A DNA stretch of 64,000 nucleotides from Lineolata rhizophorae. Taxonomy: Eukaryota > Ascomycota > Dothideomycetes > Lineolatales > Lineolataceae. Of the stretch, positions 20,640 through 32,167 are shown one piece after another. Under the pieces are notes generated by a model. That model was not told where the DNA came from. It worked only from the letters and a program-made list of their open reading frames with translations, and did not search any database. Made by a program: the position numbers and the translations under genes. Every line of letters begins with the position of its first letter. The stretch's first letter is position 1. The stretch is from positions 132,924-196,923 of the forward strand of contig MU001705.1 in NCBI GenBank assembly GCA_010093515.1, read 5' to 3'.

Positions 20640-23600
20640 TTATGTAGAATGGTTTTTCAACTCAGGTCGCTTTTTCAGCGAATCCAGCACCGTTGCAGCA
20701 ACTGCAATAGCCTCCTCTGGCATGCCTAAGGGAATATTAGCTATGGCAACAATTCCTGTCACATGGGGTCTTCTTACCAGCAAAGCGTGCGACTTTCAGT
20801 GCATGACTTTCCTTGTTGATTCCTTTCTGTAGCCGATGTACGTAGACAAAGCTCTCTTTCCCATCTTCTAGCTCTTCCACGTCTGTGCAGTAGCACGCTA
20901 CCTTCTTCCACTCCTTGGTCATATCTGCAAGAGCGTGGAAGTGGGTTGCAAAAAGTGTCCGGCACTGATTCACGTGGTATAAGTGGTGCAAACAGGCAAA
21001 GCCTACTGCAATTCCATCTTCCGGTGTAGTGCCTCGTCCGACTTCATCCATGATAACCTACCAATATATCAGTTACTGCTCGTCCAACTTAGGTTAAAAG
21101 GAAAAGCAACGTACAAATGAACGGCTAGTAGCCTGCTTGAGAATCTCTGCAGTCTCGAGCATTTCCACCATAAATGTCGACTGGTCTTGATACAAATTGT
21201 CTGCCGACCCAACGCGACTGAATATTTTGTCAACTAGGCCGATCTCGGCATATTCAGCAGGCACAAAAGATCCGGTCTGCGCTAAAATTGATATCAGAGC
21301 ATTCTGGCGCAGAAATGTGCTTTTACCGCCCATGTTTGGGCCCGTGATAAGCAAGACCTGCTGCTCAGCGCCGACAAAGCAGTCGTTTGAAGTAAACGTC
21401 CTCCCTTGTTGAGACAATCCACCTTCGACCATTGGATGTCGTCCGCCAACAATCTTGTGCTCTGTACCAGTATTCAAGATTGGCCGGACTAGCCCCTGTA
21501 TGTTCGCAACGGTGGCAAACGAGCAGGCAACGTCCAATTCGTCTAGAACAGACGCATTACGACGAAGTTTGACCAAGTTGCGTATTACTCGAGTTCGCAG
21601 CTTACCAAATACCCGCAGTTCCTCGGCGCGAATCCTGTGTTTTGACTCATCGATCCGAGACCCGAGATGAGTCCATTTCGGAAGATGAAATGAACGCGTC
21701 GATTTGCTAGAGCTCACGCTGCGCGCAGACGATCCGAGTTTCGATATCAAAGAGTTCATGTCTTTGCCCTTGACATGACATATATGCCCTAGGCCTGGAG
21801 TCCACCGTAATGTCAAGCTAGCGGCTCCGAATTCCTCTCTAAGTTTGACTGCAAGCGCCGCCTTCTCATCTTTCAGTTCTTCCAATTCGGCGTGGAGTCG
21901 TTGAAGCGTAGTACTCGCGTTCTTCCGCATAACCCAAATCTCATCTCTGCCAATATCGACATCCTTGGGACTTACGGTCTCGCTGTTGCGTTGCTGGCTA
22001 GCTTTGGCCCTGATTCTCTTTGGAACCCCCGGCACCGGCTCGCCTGGTGCTTCTTCATTTATAATATCCGCGGCCATGTTCACCATAGCAGCCGCTTCGT
22101 TCTCTTCTAGCCTATGCTGTTCCGAAAGTCCCTCCTCGTCTATTGCGTCTAGAATTTTTGTGGCCAGCTTTGTCGGATCTGCGAGATCCAAGCTGTCAAC
22201 GATGCTCTCCAAGCACCGATATGTCTCCCTCGCGATCTTGCTGCCCATTACATCACTACTGCTCTCTTGTTTGCGGGCTGTGATATGCCGCTTAAGCACA
22301 GAGGCAAGTTCGTTGGTAATCTGGATCGTCCTTGACAAACCAAGCAAGTCGTCGGCGTCTCCTCGGCCAAAGGAGAACTTCTGAACCAGACGAAGTGTGT
22401 CGAACGTTCTTCGCAAGAGCGTCACGACTTGCTCGCGTAACACCTCGTAGTCGATCATTTCGGTAACCAAATCGAGTCGCTTGTTGATGATTTCTAGCGA
22501 CATTGATGGAGACGCTAGGAAAATCAGCATACGGATGCCCACTAAGCAATTTAACTCAAAGCTTACTGAGCCGTTGGCTAAGGAGCCTAGCACCACTCTT
22601 CGTCACAGTCTTGCGCACCGCATGCAGCAAGCTTCCCTCCAACCATCCATCTCGCAACGTTGTCTTGATTTCTAGTGCTCTTAGGCTGTTCTTGTCAATG
22701 CTCATATACTCATTTGCTTGACGTCGTACAGGCGCCCTAAGTTTCGCCTGAACCCCTTGCAATTGAGTCTTCACATAGTGAAGGAGGAAACTGCCGGCGG
22801 AAACTTCTGCTGGCGAAAAGGACGATGTATCCACTGTCACCGAAACGTCTTCAAGCATTGAGGACCAGTCCGCAACCGAGTCCTGTCCCAATGCCGCAGG
22901 GTGATACGTGATAACGTGTCGGTCTTCCCTTAGCATTGAAATAATTGTATCATGCTGCCCGTCCTTTAAGGCATCGTCTAGAACGATCTCGCGAGGTCCT
23001 ATTCGGGCAATGGTTGACGGCAACGAGGTCATGTCTGTCTCTTGGGTGAAGAAATCACCGCTTGATAAGTCGAGCCAAGCAAGTCCCACTTTTGGTTTCG
23101 CAATTCGTTCAGATGAACCGCTTGGCGAAGGCTTGCCATCTGTCGTTCTTTGGCGTTCCAGTGGTTCGACGTAAATGCTCAACAAAAAGTTGTTCTCCCA
23201 CGGATCCATGAACTTTTCATCAATTAAGGTTCCAGGAGTGATCACGCGAGTAATTTTCCGATCAAACATAAGGCCGCCTGACTTCGCTCTTTCCGCAGGA
23301 TCGTTCGGGAATTCTTCGCTAATAGCGACATACTTGCCAAAGTCTTGAACAAGAACTTTAAGAAAGCGGTCAAGTTGGAAGAAAGGAAAACCAGCCTAGA
23401 CGATAAGTCAGATAGGACAATTCGCGCATACTATGAAAAGCTGTAGAACATACCATGTACACTGGGCCAGCGTTTGTCTTTTTCTGAGCGACCTTCAAGT
23501 TCAGCATAGGACCAAGCTCCTCGGCTTGCTCAAAATACAGCTGTGACATACTTATTAGAAACCAACCGATCCGGTTTTGAATGCCGGTGATGCATACTTC

Positions 23601-23963
23601 ATAGAAATTCCCGACACGCGTCAGGACCACGCAGTGGTTAAACTTCCGCATATTATTGCGCGCCTGCTGTACCACGGTCGGGTACGCTGGCCGGTTCTCC
23701 TCCGCATCTTCGCCGTTATTCTCTTCTGCTTCAACTGGAAGTAATCCTTGCGGAAGATCGTCCAGTTTCAACGTTGTGCGCTTCCTTGCGCCGCGGACCT
23801 GAGTCTTCTCATGCCACGGACTAAAAATGCGCGCTTGGAGCGACGCGCCATCGTAAAACGAAGGTGAAGACAAGCACGCCGCCAACGGAAGGCACAGAGT
23901 TCGAGACAGTCTAAACGCACTAATGGGGCGCCGTATACACGAATTTGCGAGTCCGATGTGCAT
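20640..23963 (-). CDS. MSH1: Mitochondrial DNA mismatch repair protein MSH1 (MutS family)
   Basis: Predicted 1015-aa MutS homologue that guards mitochondrial DNA. Exons (- strand): 23963-23598, 23540-23454, 23395-22567, 22514-21115, 21057-20778, 20725-20640; total is divisible by three. The N-terminus is Arg-rich and acid-poor (CIRRPISAFRLSRTL), as for a mitochondrial presequence. The mispair-recognition motif FYE in LTRVGNFYE is split from LYFEQAEELGP by an intron. Then AGFPFFQLDRFLKVLVQD, KITRVITPGTLIDEKFMDP, Walker A GPNMGGKSTFLRQ (about residue 818), Walker B VIMDEVGRGT (about 894-903) and LFATHFHAL. The final exon completes the usual ending KVARFAGMPEEAI. Intron 1 (23597-23541, 57 nt) is in frame and stop-free. 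The gene is head to head with the ChaC gene. Confidence 0.93.
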
Positions 23964-24172
23964 CGTCTAGATGCATGGCCGAGTCTCCCGAACCAATCGA
24001 GGTGTCAAGGTGTCACGTCGACGCGTGGTCACGCTTTCGCTCTTCACGGCCGGCGCCAAGTCCGCTGTAGCGCTAGCGCATTGATGGCGTATCTTGCAAG
24101 CTCGGACCACGTGCTTGCGTTTGTCACTTTGGGATGACTATAGACCTTTCTTTTTCAACTACAGTCCATAAC
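23964..24172. promoter_or_regulatory. Compact divergent promoter MSH1/ChaC
   Basis: Only 209 bp separate the two start codons, so both promoters and 5' UTRs must share or overlap here. No TATA element is evident on either strand. Confidence 0.6.
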
Positions 24173-25213
24173 ATGGCTTCAGAAATTCCCAACGATGCCT
24201 TTTGGCTCTTTGGATATGGGTATGCTAGGCCTTTACTGCAGATGCAAGATTCCATGAGGTCCCACAAAACTCATGAAATTTATGAACAACAGAAGCTTGA
24301 TATGGAAACCCCCACCCCATTTCGGTATACATGCGTCCAAGCAAAGATGGAATGCCCACTTTGTCTAACTTTCTACGGAAGATGAACGAGTCCCAGGATA
24401 TATAGAAGGCTACGTACGCCGCTTTTGGCAGGTATGTGTAGGTTGACAGGACTCACTCATTTCGTCCTCGGATTGGTATAGCTAAGATTTCCAGTAGGCG
24501 AGGTACTCTCACATGCTGTCCCCAACTTCAGTATTGTTGCTAAGCTGTAATGCATAGCGAGGATCATCGCGGTACTCCGGAAGCGCCTGGCCGCGTTGTT
24601 ACGCTCATCGATCGCACCCACTGGGACACTCTCACAGACCACGTACGATTGCGCGTGATCCCCTTAAGTCCAAGAAAATCATTTACTAACGAGGAGCTAG
24701 CATTCTTCGCCGACTGAGCGCGTCTGGGGCGCTGCGTATCACATCCCGTCCTCGAAAGTGGCTGAGGTGCGCGAATACCTCGACATCCGCGAGATCAACG
24801 GGTACAGCATCCAGTACACGCCCTTCCACGCGGCAGGTCCCGTTGCAAACTCAACAGGCTCGGGCCCGATCCAATGCTTGGTCTACATCGGGCTACCGAG
24901 CAATCCTCAATTTCTGGGCCCTCAGGACCCTGACGCGCTTGCGGCTCACATTCTCAAAAGCAAAGGGCCGAGCGGAGAGAACAAGGAGTATTTGTACATG
25001 CTAGAAACGGCGTTGTTGAATTTGAGCGAGGAGAGTAGCGATGAGCACGTCAGTGATTTGGTGCGGAGATGCAGGAGCTTGGAGAGCGAACGCGGAAGTC
25101 AGAGCTTTGATAATAGGGCGCCATCGAACCAGGGTAGCCCTGGAGAAGTTCGCGAAGAGTTGCACAAGATTGGGAGTACAGAAGAACAAGAAGAAGTTGA
25201 AAAGACTACGTAA
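24173..25213 (+). CDS. GCG1: ChaC-like gamma-glutamylcyclotransferase (glutathione degradation)
   Basis: Predicted 237-aa cytosolic enzyme that cleaves glutathione to 5-oxoproline and Cys-Gly. Exons: 24173-24219, 24293-24324, 24382-24431, 24498-24502, 24558-24642, 24719-25213 (714 nt). The product has FWLFGYGSLIWKPPPHFDER, the fold's substrate-binding GYGSLIW, then VPGYIEGYVRRFWQ, ASEDHRGTPEAPGRVVTLID, RVWGAAYHIP and YLDIREINGY, in which the Glu after Arg is the expected catalytic acid. The conserved residues AS between FWQ and EDHRG come from a predicted exon of only five bases, GCGAG, between a TAG acceptor and a GTACTC donor. Both flanking introns (66 and 55 nt) contain GCTAAG branch-like sites. 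The start at 24173 fits the family; an in-frame ATG lies at 24134. The last 50 residues are variable and charged. Confidence 0.88.
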
Positions 25214-26714
25214 CCTGCTTTGAATCGCTCGTTTAGAATTAGATAGAATTGAGGGTTTCTATTATTTGACCGAGAGTAACTTTCAACTCTTTCAGATAGC
25301 TCGTTAAACTTACGTAAAATATTCCAAATCGCCAGTCCTCCTAGATAGCAAGGCCACACTAGAAGCTAGATATACTAATGCTCCGTAGTTAGAAGATATT
25401 AAAGATTAGCGTATTTTATGTTTTATTGCTTTTGCTCTGCTTCCGAACTCGTGCAAATGTAGTTAACAGGTGGACTAATAGTGGATAGTAGTTGATATAT
25501 GCGGCATGTCTTTGAAGCAGATTTACAAATTTTCAGGATGAATACCGCTTTAAAGAAGGCATTGAGCTTTCGAATGCGGCCCTATAGCCGCAAGTGCAAC
25601 GGTGCCCCTTGAAAAGTAAAGTCCAATCAGTGATGCATTATTTCCCTCCAATGATAAATGAGAAGAGACCACACGTTTGGTTAGCATACATGTGGAGGGC
25701 TTACTGTATCACTTATATAAACCCGTGACATTCTAACGGAAATTGTAGAGGCCTCTCACTGATCCCATTTTGGGCGTCTTATACTGGAAGGTTTTCCGAT
25801 CAAAAGGAATGGCTTGAAGATTTCGAACCCATATGGCGTAATGCCACGAATCATTGCTCCTTGCATTCAGGTTTGAGTCAACACGGTTGAATGTTACCAT
25901 TCAATTGTTATCAGGCCTCTAACGGAAACTTGGGCCCAGTGAAACAACCCCTTACTATTCACGATATACATCTAGTGCCATAGACCCCTGTCTCAACTTC
26001 TGACTTTAGTTTGGTAGTTGTACGTAGTACTAAGCTGAATGTTACGGGAGAACTTGGTTGTTAAAACGTAGCTGGCCTCTCCCAAATGTCAGATGGCATG
26101 CCACATTATCGATCTAGTTGGTGTTTCACTTGCCTGTAGATGTATTGCTATTATCAGCGCCAAGTATAACCTTGTGGATGCTGCCCATCCTGAGGGATTC
26201 CAGTCTCAGTAAAGAGTACGAATTCTAAGAATATAATGACGTTTATAAATAGATATATGGACTCAGAAGGACCGCCTGTGACTTCTAATTCAAAAGTATT
26301 TAGCTTAGAATATTTAGTCGCCCAACCCTTCGCATGCCTATCACCCACAGAGCGATGAAGCGTGCAATGTGCTCAATGCGTCTACAAACCACAAAAGACT
26401 TATTAAGTTACTGCCATGTTACTTCTCCTAATTTCTAGCCTCTGAAACCTGCAAGTAAAGTTCACTGTAGGATAACTTGTACCAAACTAGGCTTAGCAGA
26501 GAACAGAATCTCAAAGAAAACCCTTTGGCCAAAGAGCTTCCAAGTTCTCTAATGTTGTTTAGTAAAGAGTACTTTTCACAATTACAAGAACAAAAAGCCT
26601 CTAAAACGATCTTTGAATGCCTAATTTAATTACACTTCGCAATTTTCTTTATATGAACATTCTAGACAAGCTTCACAAAGCAGGAGCGAGACAACTCGGA
26701 GTGAATCGAGCTTA
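25214..26714. other. AT-rich intergenic region between convergent genes
   Basis: About 1.5 kb of clearly more AT-rich sequence than its neighbours, without recognisable genes or long repeats. It could be long 3' UTRs plus decayed DNA. No TSDs or terminal repeats were found. Confidence 0.45.
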
Positions 26715-28592
26715 TTAATTCTGGAGCTTGATGCTTGCTAGATAAACAGAACGATCGAAAGGACTTCTATCTACTCTCAGTGCAGCCCACCCTCCATCCC
26801 CCGTCATAAAGGTCTCCTCCGGCTTGAATGGGCGTATCCTCGTACGCCGATCACCATTCAGGTAGCCCTCATGGATAGACTTGATGTCCTCATGCGCCGC
26901 CATTTGAGTTTCAATGTGACCATATAGCTCCATTGGGGAATTCCAATGGTACGAAGTCTGCTTTTGGTTCTGAGATGGCTGATGGTGGCCCTCAACATAC
27001 ACCGCAAATCGTCTCCGCCCGTCAGTGAAGATCAGTATTCCCGAACCTAAAAACACAAAAGGTTAGACAATGGTCTTTCCACACATACAATCAAAAGGGA
27101 ACTTACAGCGCGAGAATGCCTGCGACGCTAGACGCACGTGTAAACCATGATCTGTTCTTTGAAATAGAACTCCTTGTTCATGTGACGACATCCCGAGCGT
27201 TTCACACGCGATTTTTGGTACATCATCGAATATAAGCGTGGCTACAGAGTCGACCTTGTAGTGTTCCTGAGGGATTCTAATGAAAATCTCTTCTCGCGAC
27301 ATTTGAGATAGAGTACTACCGGCGGGAACGACGCCTTTTGTTCGGGGATCCAACAAGTACAGTTGATAAGACCTTGTTCGGCAAAATTGACGGATGCCTT
27401 CACTCGTCCCTGCAATTTGTTTGAGGTAGATACCGACGGCGGACCCGTCAGAGTGTCGGCAGTTGAGGATGGCGACCCAATAGCGGTCAAATTCGACCAG
27501 CGGGAGTGAAATACGGAGACCCTTATTACTGATTGATGAAGGAGTGATGTCCTTGACCGGTTCGTCGGTAATGAAGCATCCACCAAGGCCGTAATACTGC
27601 GCTGGACTTGAAGCTAGGAAGGAGCCATCGTCAGTCGCAAACATCGTGTTGGACTTCCACGCAAGGATGCTTTCGTCGTCTGACTGTTTGATGATTTCTT
27701 CCTGAACGCGCCTGAAAGCACGTTCGCCTTCTCCGTACAATAGTGGCATGTAAATCCCAAAGAGACCCAGAAGGCAATATGCCGTGTCCTCTATTCGCGA
27801 GGTTTGTCTTCCAGCAGCCCAGGACATCTTCTGTGCGGCGCAAGTTGGCGCGGTTCCAAACGCCAGGAGATTGGCCTCATTGATGCCCGTGATTTGGGAG
27901 AGCTCATGAACCAGTTCCACCTTGGTCCCGATGCGATGCCACGAAGAAGAATAGAAGACCACTTCTTGCGGCGCGAGGAGCTCCTGGAGCGTCCAACCGC
28001 GCGTGTGCCATCGACTCTTCGAAAACGTCTTGCTGTCCGGACCCGGTCTTTCCGTATACGGGTATGGCACGTCCTCCAAGAAGGCGTAGCAGACGTAGGC
28101 CTCGCGATACCAGGCGAACATGGAGTTGATGGCCTCGGACAGCTCGGCGCTGCTGGACTTGTCGATGCAGCAGGTGTCGATCCAGACGTAATTGAGCCCG
28201 TCCTTGCGCGCCTTGGCGCACGCGTTGTGGATCTTGAGCCAGCCCCGCATCGACCTCGCCCTGTCGAGGTCTTGGAAGTCGTCGAACGTAACTTCTTCCG
28301 CTCCCCACGTGTGCGATACTATCGCGTACTGCGGCTTGGAACGTCCCGGAAACACCTCCATCTCGAGCGAGGTGGTATTGATGAGCCGCATGGCGCCGAA
28401 GCCGATCCCTTGCAATATGGAATCGTGCGGACTGATGGCCACGCCCACTTGACTACTGGGCACGTCCGGAAGGGGTTTCGAAACTGTCACTCCCGTGTTG
28501 TTAGGCACGTCGGAGGGCGTGAGCGAGTTGTAAGACGCCCTCCGGGAGTCAAGCAGAGTGCTAGCCCGATCCGAGAATTGAGTAGAGCTCAT
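26715..28592 (-). CDS. HET-domain protein (heterokaryon incompatibility type)
   Basis: Predicted 605-aa HET protein. The HET domain is the TIR-like effector of fungal non-self recognition and cell death. Exons (- strand): 28592-27107 and 27046-26715, with the second exon completing the frame through a 60-nt intron. After a Ser/Pro-rich N-terminus of about 60 residues comes MRLINTTSLEMEVF. The three HET blocks follow: YAIVSHTWGAEEVTF (residues 89-103), NYVWIDTCCIDKSSSAELSE (134-153) with YVCYAFLEDV, and RWHTRGWTLQELLAP (194-208). Next is the usual SRIEDTAYCLLGLFGIYMPL and YGEGERAFRRVQEEI. The C-terminal part (residues 300-605) has no NACHT, WD40 or ankyrin repeats, so it is a HET-only type. 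An incompatibility role is inferred from the family. Confidence 0.92.
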
Positions 28593-28945
28593 GGAATCCG
28601 GCGAGAAATCTTTCTGGTTGAGACAGGGAGGGAGCAGGAGATTTCAAAAGAGTTTCCAACTTTCCCCACGGAGTAAATAAATAGATGGGCGCTGAGTGAT
28701 ACGACTGAAACAGAGAGGCCGCGGGATGAAACTGTTCCATCTCGACGTGGCGCACGTGCATCCCTCTTGCTTGGCTCCACTAGCCTGTTCCGGGTATTTC
28801 TAGAGGACTTGGCAAGGCAGACTTCGAGTAGTGTATTTGCATTAAGATTGGACGGTCAGAAAGCTAGATTTAATTGCAGTAATGGCCTTTTATCTCAATG
28901 TTCTTGCGACTCAGTCGCGGATAACAAATTTTGTCCAGCCCCTTT
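28593..28945. other. Spacer between HET gene and Gly-rich protein gene
   Basis: About 350 bp containing the HET gene promoter (- strand) and the 3' UTR of the upstream gene. No other feature seen. Confidence 0.5.
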
Positions 28946-29934
28946 CTAACGAGATAAGAACTTGCTCGCCATGTTGAGCAGTCCGCTAGCAGCGCCGCCG
29001 CCGCTGCTCCCACCGCCATGACTCCCGCCGCCCATCTCCGACTTCATGTACATCTTGAATGCCATCTGTGCTGCCGAAGCAACAGCGTCCTGCTTCGTGG
29101 CCTGAGGATGCTACACGGCCCGGACCGAAATGTTAGCACTCTAGACTTTTACCAAACTCCAAAAACAAAACCCCCTTCGCGACCATTTTTGCCACGGGCA
29201 GAAGAACCTACCGTCTTGCCCTGCGCGCTCTGCTGGTCAAACAGCTTCGCAGCCTGCCCCATAGCCATGCCGATGAACTCGCCCTGCGACCCGCCCTTGC
29301 CATGCCCGCCCGAGACCATCTTGAGCGCCTGCATGGCGGCCGCCGTCCCCAGCGCGCCCGAGCCGGCCTCGTGGCCGCCGGCTTCGTCCCCGTAGAACCG
29401 CTTGTGCTGGCGCACCGCGTCGTCCTCGTCCACATCCTCCTCCCGCAGCGACTGCTTCCGGCCGCCCAGCATCGCCAGCGCGCTGCCGAACAGCGAGTCG
29501 TCCCCGCTGCCCTCCGCGTAGCTCGACGCGTTGCCCTTCGCGTTGTCCAGGTCGCCGCCGTGCGCGCCCCCGCCGCCATACGACGTCCCCGTGCTGCCGC
29601 CGTACCCACCACCACCGCCGCCGCTGTTGCCAGTGCCGTATCCGCCGCCGTCGTCAAACCGCTCCGACCGATCGTAGTAGTTACCGCCCGCGGAGCCGCC
29701 GCCGCCATAGAGGCTGTTGTCCGGGCGGCGTCCGGAGCCGGCTTCGCTGGTGTAGGAGCTGGCGCCGTAGGCGTAGCCGCCGCGGTCCGCGCCGTATTCG
29801 TCGCCTCCGCCGGACGAGCGGTACTCAGAGGATCCGCCGGCGGTGGGGCGGTCGCCGTAGGCGTAGCCGCCGCGGGAAGGGTCCGAGCCGTACTCGTCGC
29901 GGGGGCGGTCGCCGTAGCCGGTGTTGTAGGACAT
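28946..29934 (-). CDS. Gly/Tyr-rich beta-flanking-type protein
   Basis: Predicted 292-aa protein of a fungal family usually annotated beta-flanking protein, with no established biochemical role. Exons: 29934-29212 and 29101-28946. The first 140 residues are low-complexity Gly/Tyr/Ser/Asp sequence with repeated GGYAYG and DEYG motifs. The conserved part follows: SLFGSALAMLGGRK, then a RQHKRFYGD segment, GALGTAAAMQALKM, EFIGMAMGQAAKLFDQQSAQ, GKT joined across the intron to ATKQDAVASAAQMAFKMYMK, and a Gly-rich linker ending in LLNMASKFLSR. The conserved half looks like amphipathic Ala-rich helices. The Tyr/Gly region is of the kind that can phase-separate, but that is inference. Confidence 0.8.
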
Positions 29935-32167
29935 CTTCGGAGATGGGTCGTAAGTGGTGCGGTGCTGGTGAGTAATGATAGTGAGTGAATGAGTGAGTGA
30001 GTGAGTGAGTGGGTGGGTTCAGTTGATTTGAGGTGGTGACTGCGTGGGTGATGGCGATGGGGCAGAGTGAAGAAGTTATGGCGTCATTACTGGTGTAATT
30101 GACAAAACAAGTTCAAAAAGCACGGATATTGGAACGTAAACGCAGTTTATCTCGAATAGAAAACTCAAACGGACACTTACCGTTCTTGCAAGCTCCGACG
30201 AACTCAAGAACAATCTTGGCAATGGAGCTCTCTCGAGTAAGAGCCAAGCTCAGTGACGATTTGAACGTGCCTTGGAAGACCAGAACAACAGAACATCATA
30301 TAGCAATCGACGTAATTTCCAGCTCGTTGCCAACGATCTCACCCCGCCATCCCTCTTCGAGCCAAGAGATTGGATATCCTCCATCCCGACCGCCGATCGG
30401 TCCGGAACCTCGATCAATGCTAACTGCTCGAGTACTAGCTCTCGCAGCACAAATACATAGCACACAGCCCACCTAGGTATGTACCTATGTGCACACCTCA
30501 GCCCACTGGCGGCCTACCCCGCCGCGCGCTTGGAAAGGTATGCAAAACCAAGGCACGACCCGAGCTAGCCCGGCCGCCTGCGCATTGCGTGTTCCTGATC
30601 GACTGGCCGACGAAAACGACCCAATCCCGGTGTCCGCTCCCGCGGCACGAAACGCGCAGCAACGACAAACGGGGTCCACCCGATGGCGCAACCATGACGC
30701 GCGAACACGGGCGCGTGTCGCCGGCCATTATTAGTTGGGGCGGGGACGGAGCCAACTGCTTACTTGCATACTGCTCAGTAGTGGAGCCAAGCGCGGCCTC
30801 GGTCAAGGCTGTGGCCTCACGGCTGAGTGCGTCCGGGAAGGCATCGGGCTGGTGCGAGGTGCTTCAAGGCATTGCGCCTCCTCGCCGAGAGGTCCCAAGA
30901 GGCCGAAGACCAACCCAGCCAACTCGGCGGGGCAGCCCAGAGCTGCGGGGCCGCGTGTCCGCCGCGCACAGTTGCGTGCGTCAAGCAAAAAACACATGCA
31001 AACTCGCATGTTTCCGATGGAGACGTACTACGTCCTTCTCGCAGTAGCACTTCAGTACCTTGCTTTGGTACTTGATTTCTTGGCTCCGCGAAACTTCCGG
31101 AGCATCTTTGTTTTCCCTGTCGATCTTCCCAAGCTATCCAACGGCAAGTTTGGAAGCTCCTGACCTGGGCCGAGCCCTAGGTTGGCGTAGAGATGTCCCA
31201 AGACCTCGATGTTCTAGACTTGAGTCCCATCCGTCCGCGCAGCCGCACACGCTAGAAAATCTCTTCGCGCAACGTGCTAAAGCAGTACGGAGTAGCCGTG
31301 GTGGGGAAAATGACAAAAGGCGAATCTTGGGAAGAAAAGTCACCGTCCCCCCGCCGCTGAAGTCACCGCCGCCACCATCATGTGCAACGCCCTGCGCGAC
31401 GGGACTTTCCAACCGGTCGCCAAGGCTTGCGGAGGAGCACCGAATACCACACAGCCACGCCCCCGCGCCACGATTACGGAATCGGGCTGCCGAAGAAGAC
31501 GGGCGGGCGTCGGGTCAGATGAGAATAGGTGTATAGAGATATTCGCGTATGGATCGATGATGCATTCGAGTCTCGGCAATCGGCTTCGTACAGTACGTGG
31601 GAGTCCCACAAATACCTCTGTATGTACCGGCCGAGATCCGAGGGCGACGAGCCGGGAACGCGCGATTAGCCGCCAATCGCTAAACCTAGACCCCAAGAGC
31701 CGAGGACGACGGGACGGGAGGCCATTCCATCTTACATCTTGTATGGTTCGGGAGGCTTGGGCAGGCAGTGCACGGTTTTTAGGCCGCGGTTGCGGGACCC
31801 GTGTCCATCATCGATAGCTGCAAGACCGGCTCTTGGGACCTCGCTACCTATGTATGTGCATACCACGGAATCGTTTGGCGGCGCCCAGAACACCAATGAG
31901 GACCGAACCGTGGCACTGGCAGAGCACGAACCGCATCATCACCGGGGCGTTTGAACTGCGCCTTCTCGGTCTCCCGTTACATGCAGTGCGTACGTAGCAG
32001 GTACGTAGATGGTAAACCGATTGATCTAGAGTGAGCCGCCAACCCGGTCCTGCCGCATCCAATGTCGCTCCAACCCGGCCCAAGAGGGCTCGTTTGCAGG
32101 TCCCGGCAACGTCTAGCGTTCCAGCGCACCTAGGTACTACTCACTCACTAGCACGCCGCACACCGTC
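29935..32167. other. Large intergenic region
   Basis: About 2.2 kb. It starts with a (GTGA)n tract at about 29980-30010, the promoter side of the Gly-rich gene, and ends at the cyclophilin 3' end. Frames of up to 186 codons on both strands (30487-31820) overlap, lack domains and reflect high GC. No RNA gene recognised. Confidence 0.45.

Noticed and set aside
27804-28676. 290-codon + strand frame over the HET gene
   Set aside because: Antisense to the HET domain, whose motifs define the coding strand.
30487-31817. Several frames of 100-186 codons between the Gly-rich protein and the cyclophilin
   Set aside because: They overlap on both strands and show no domains or plausible introns.
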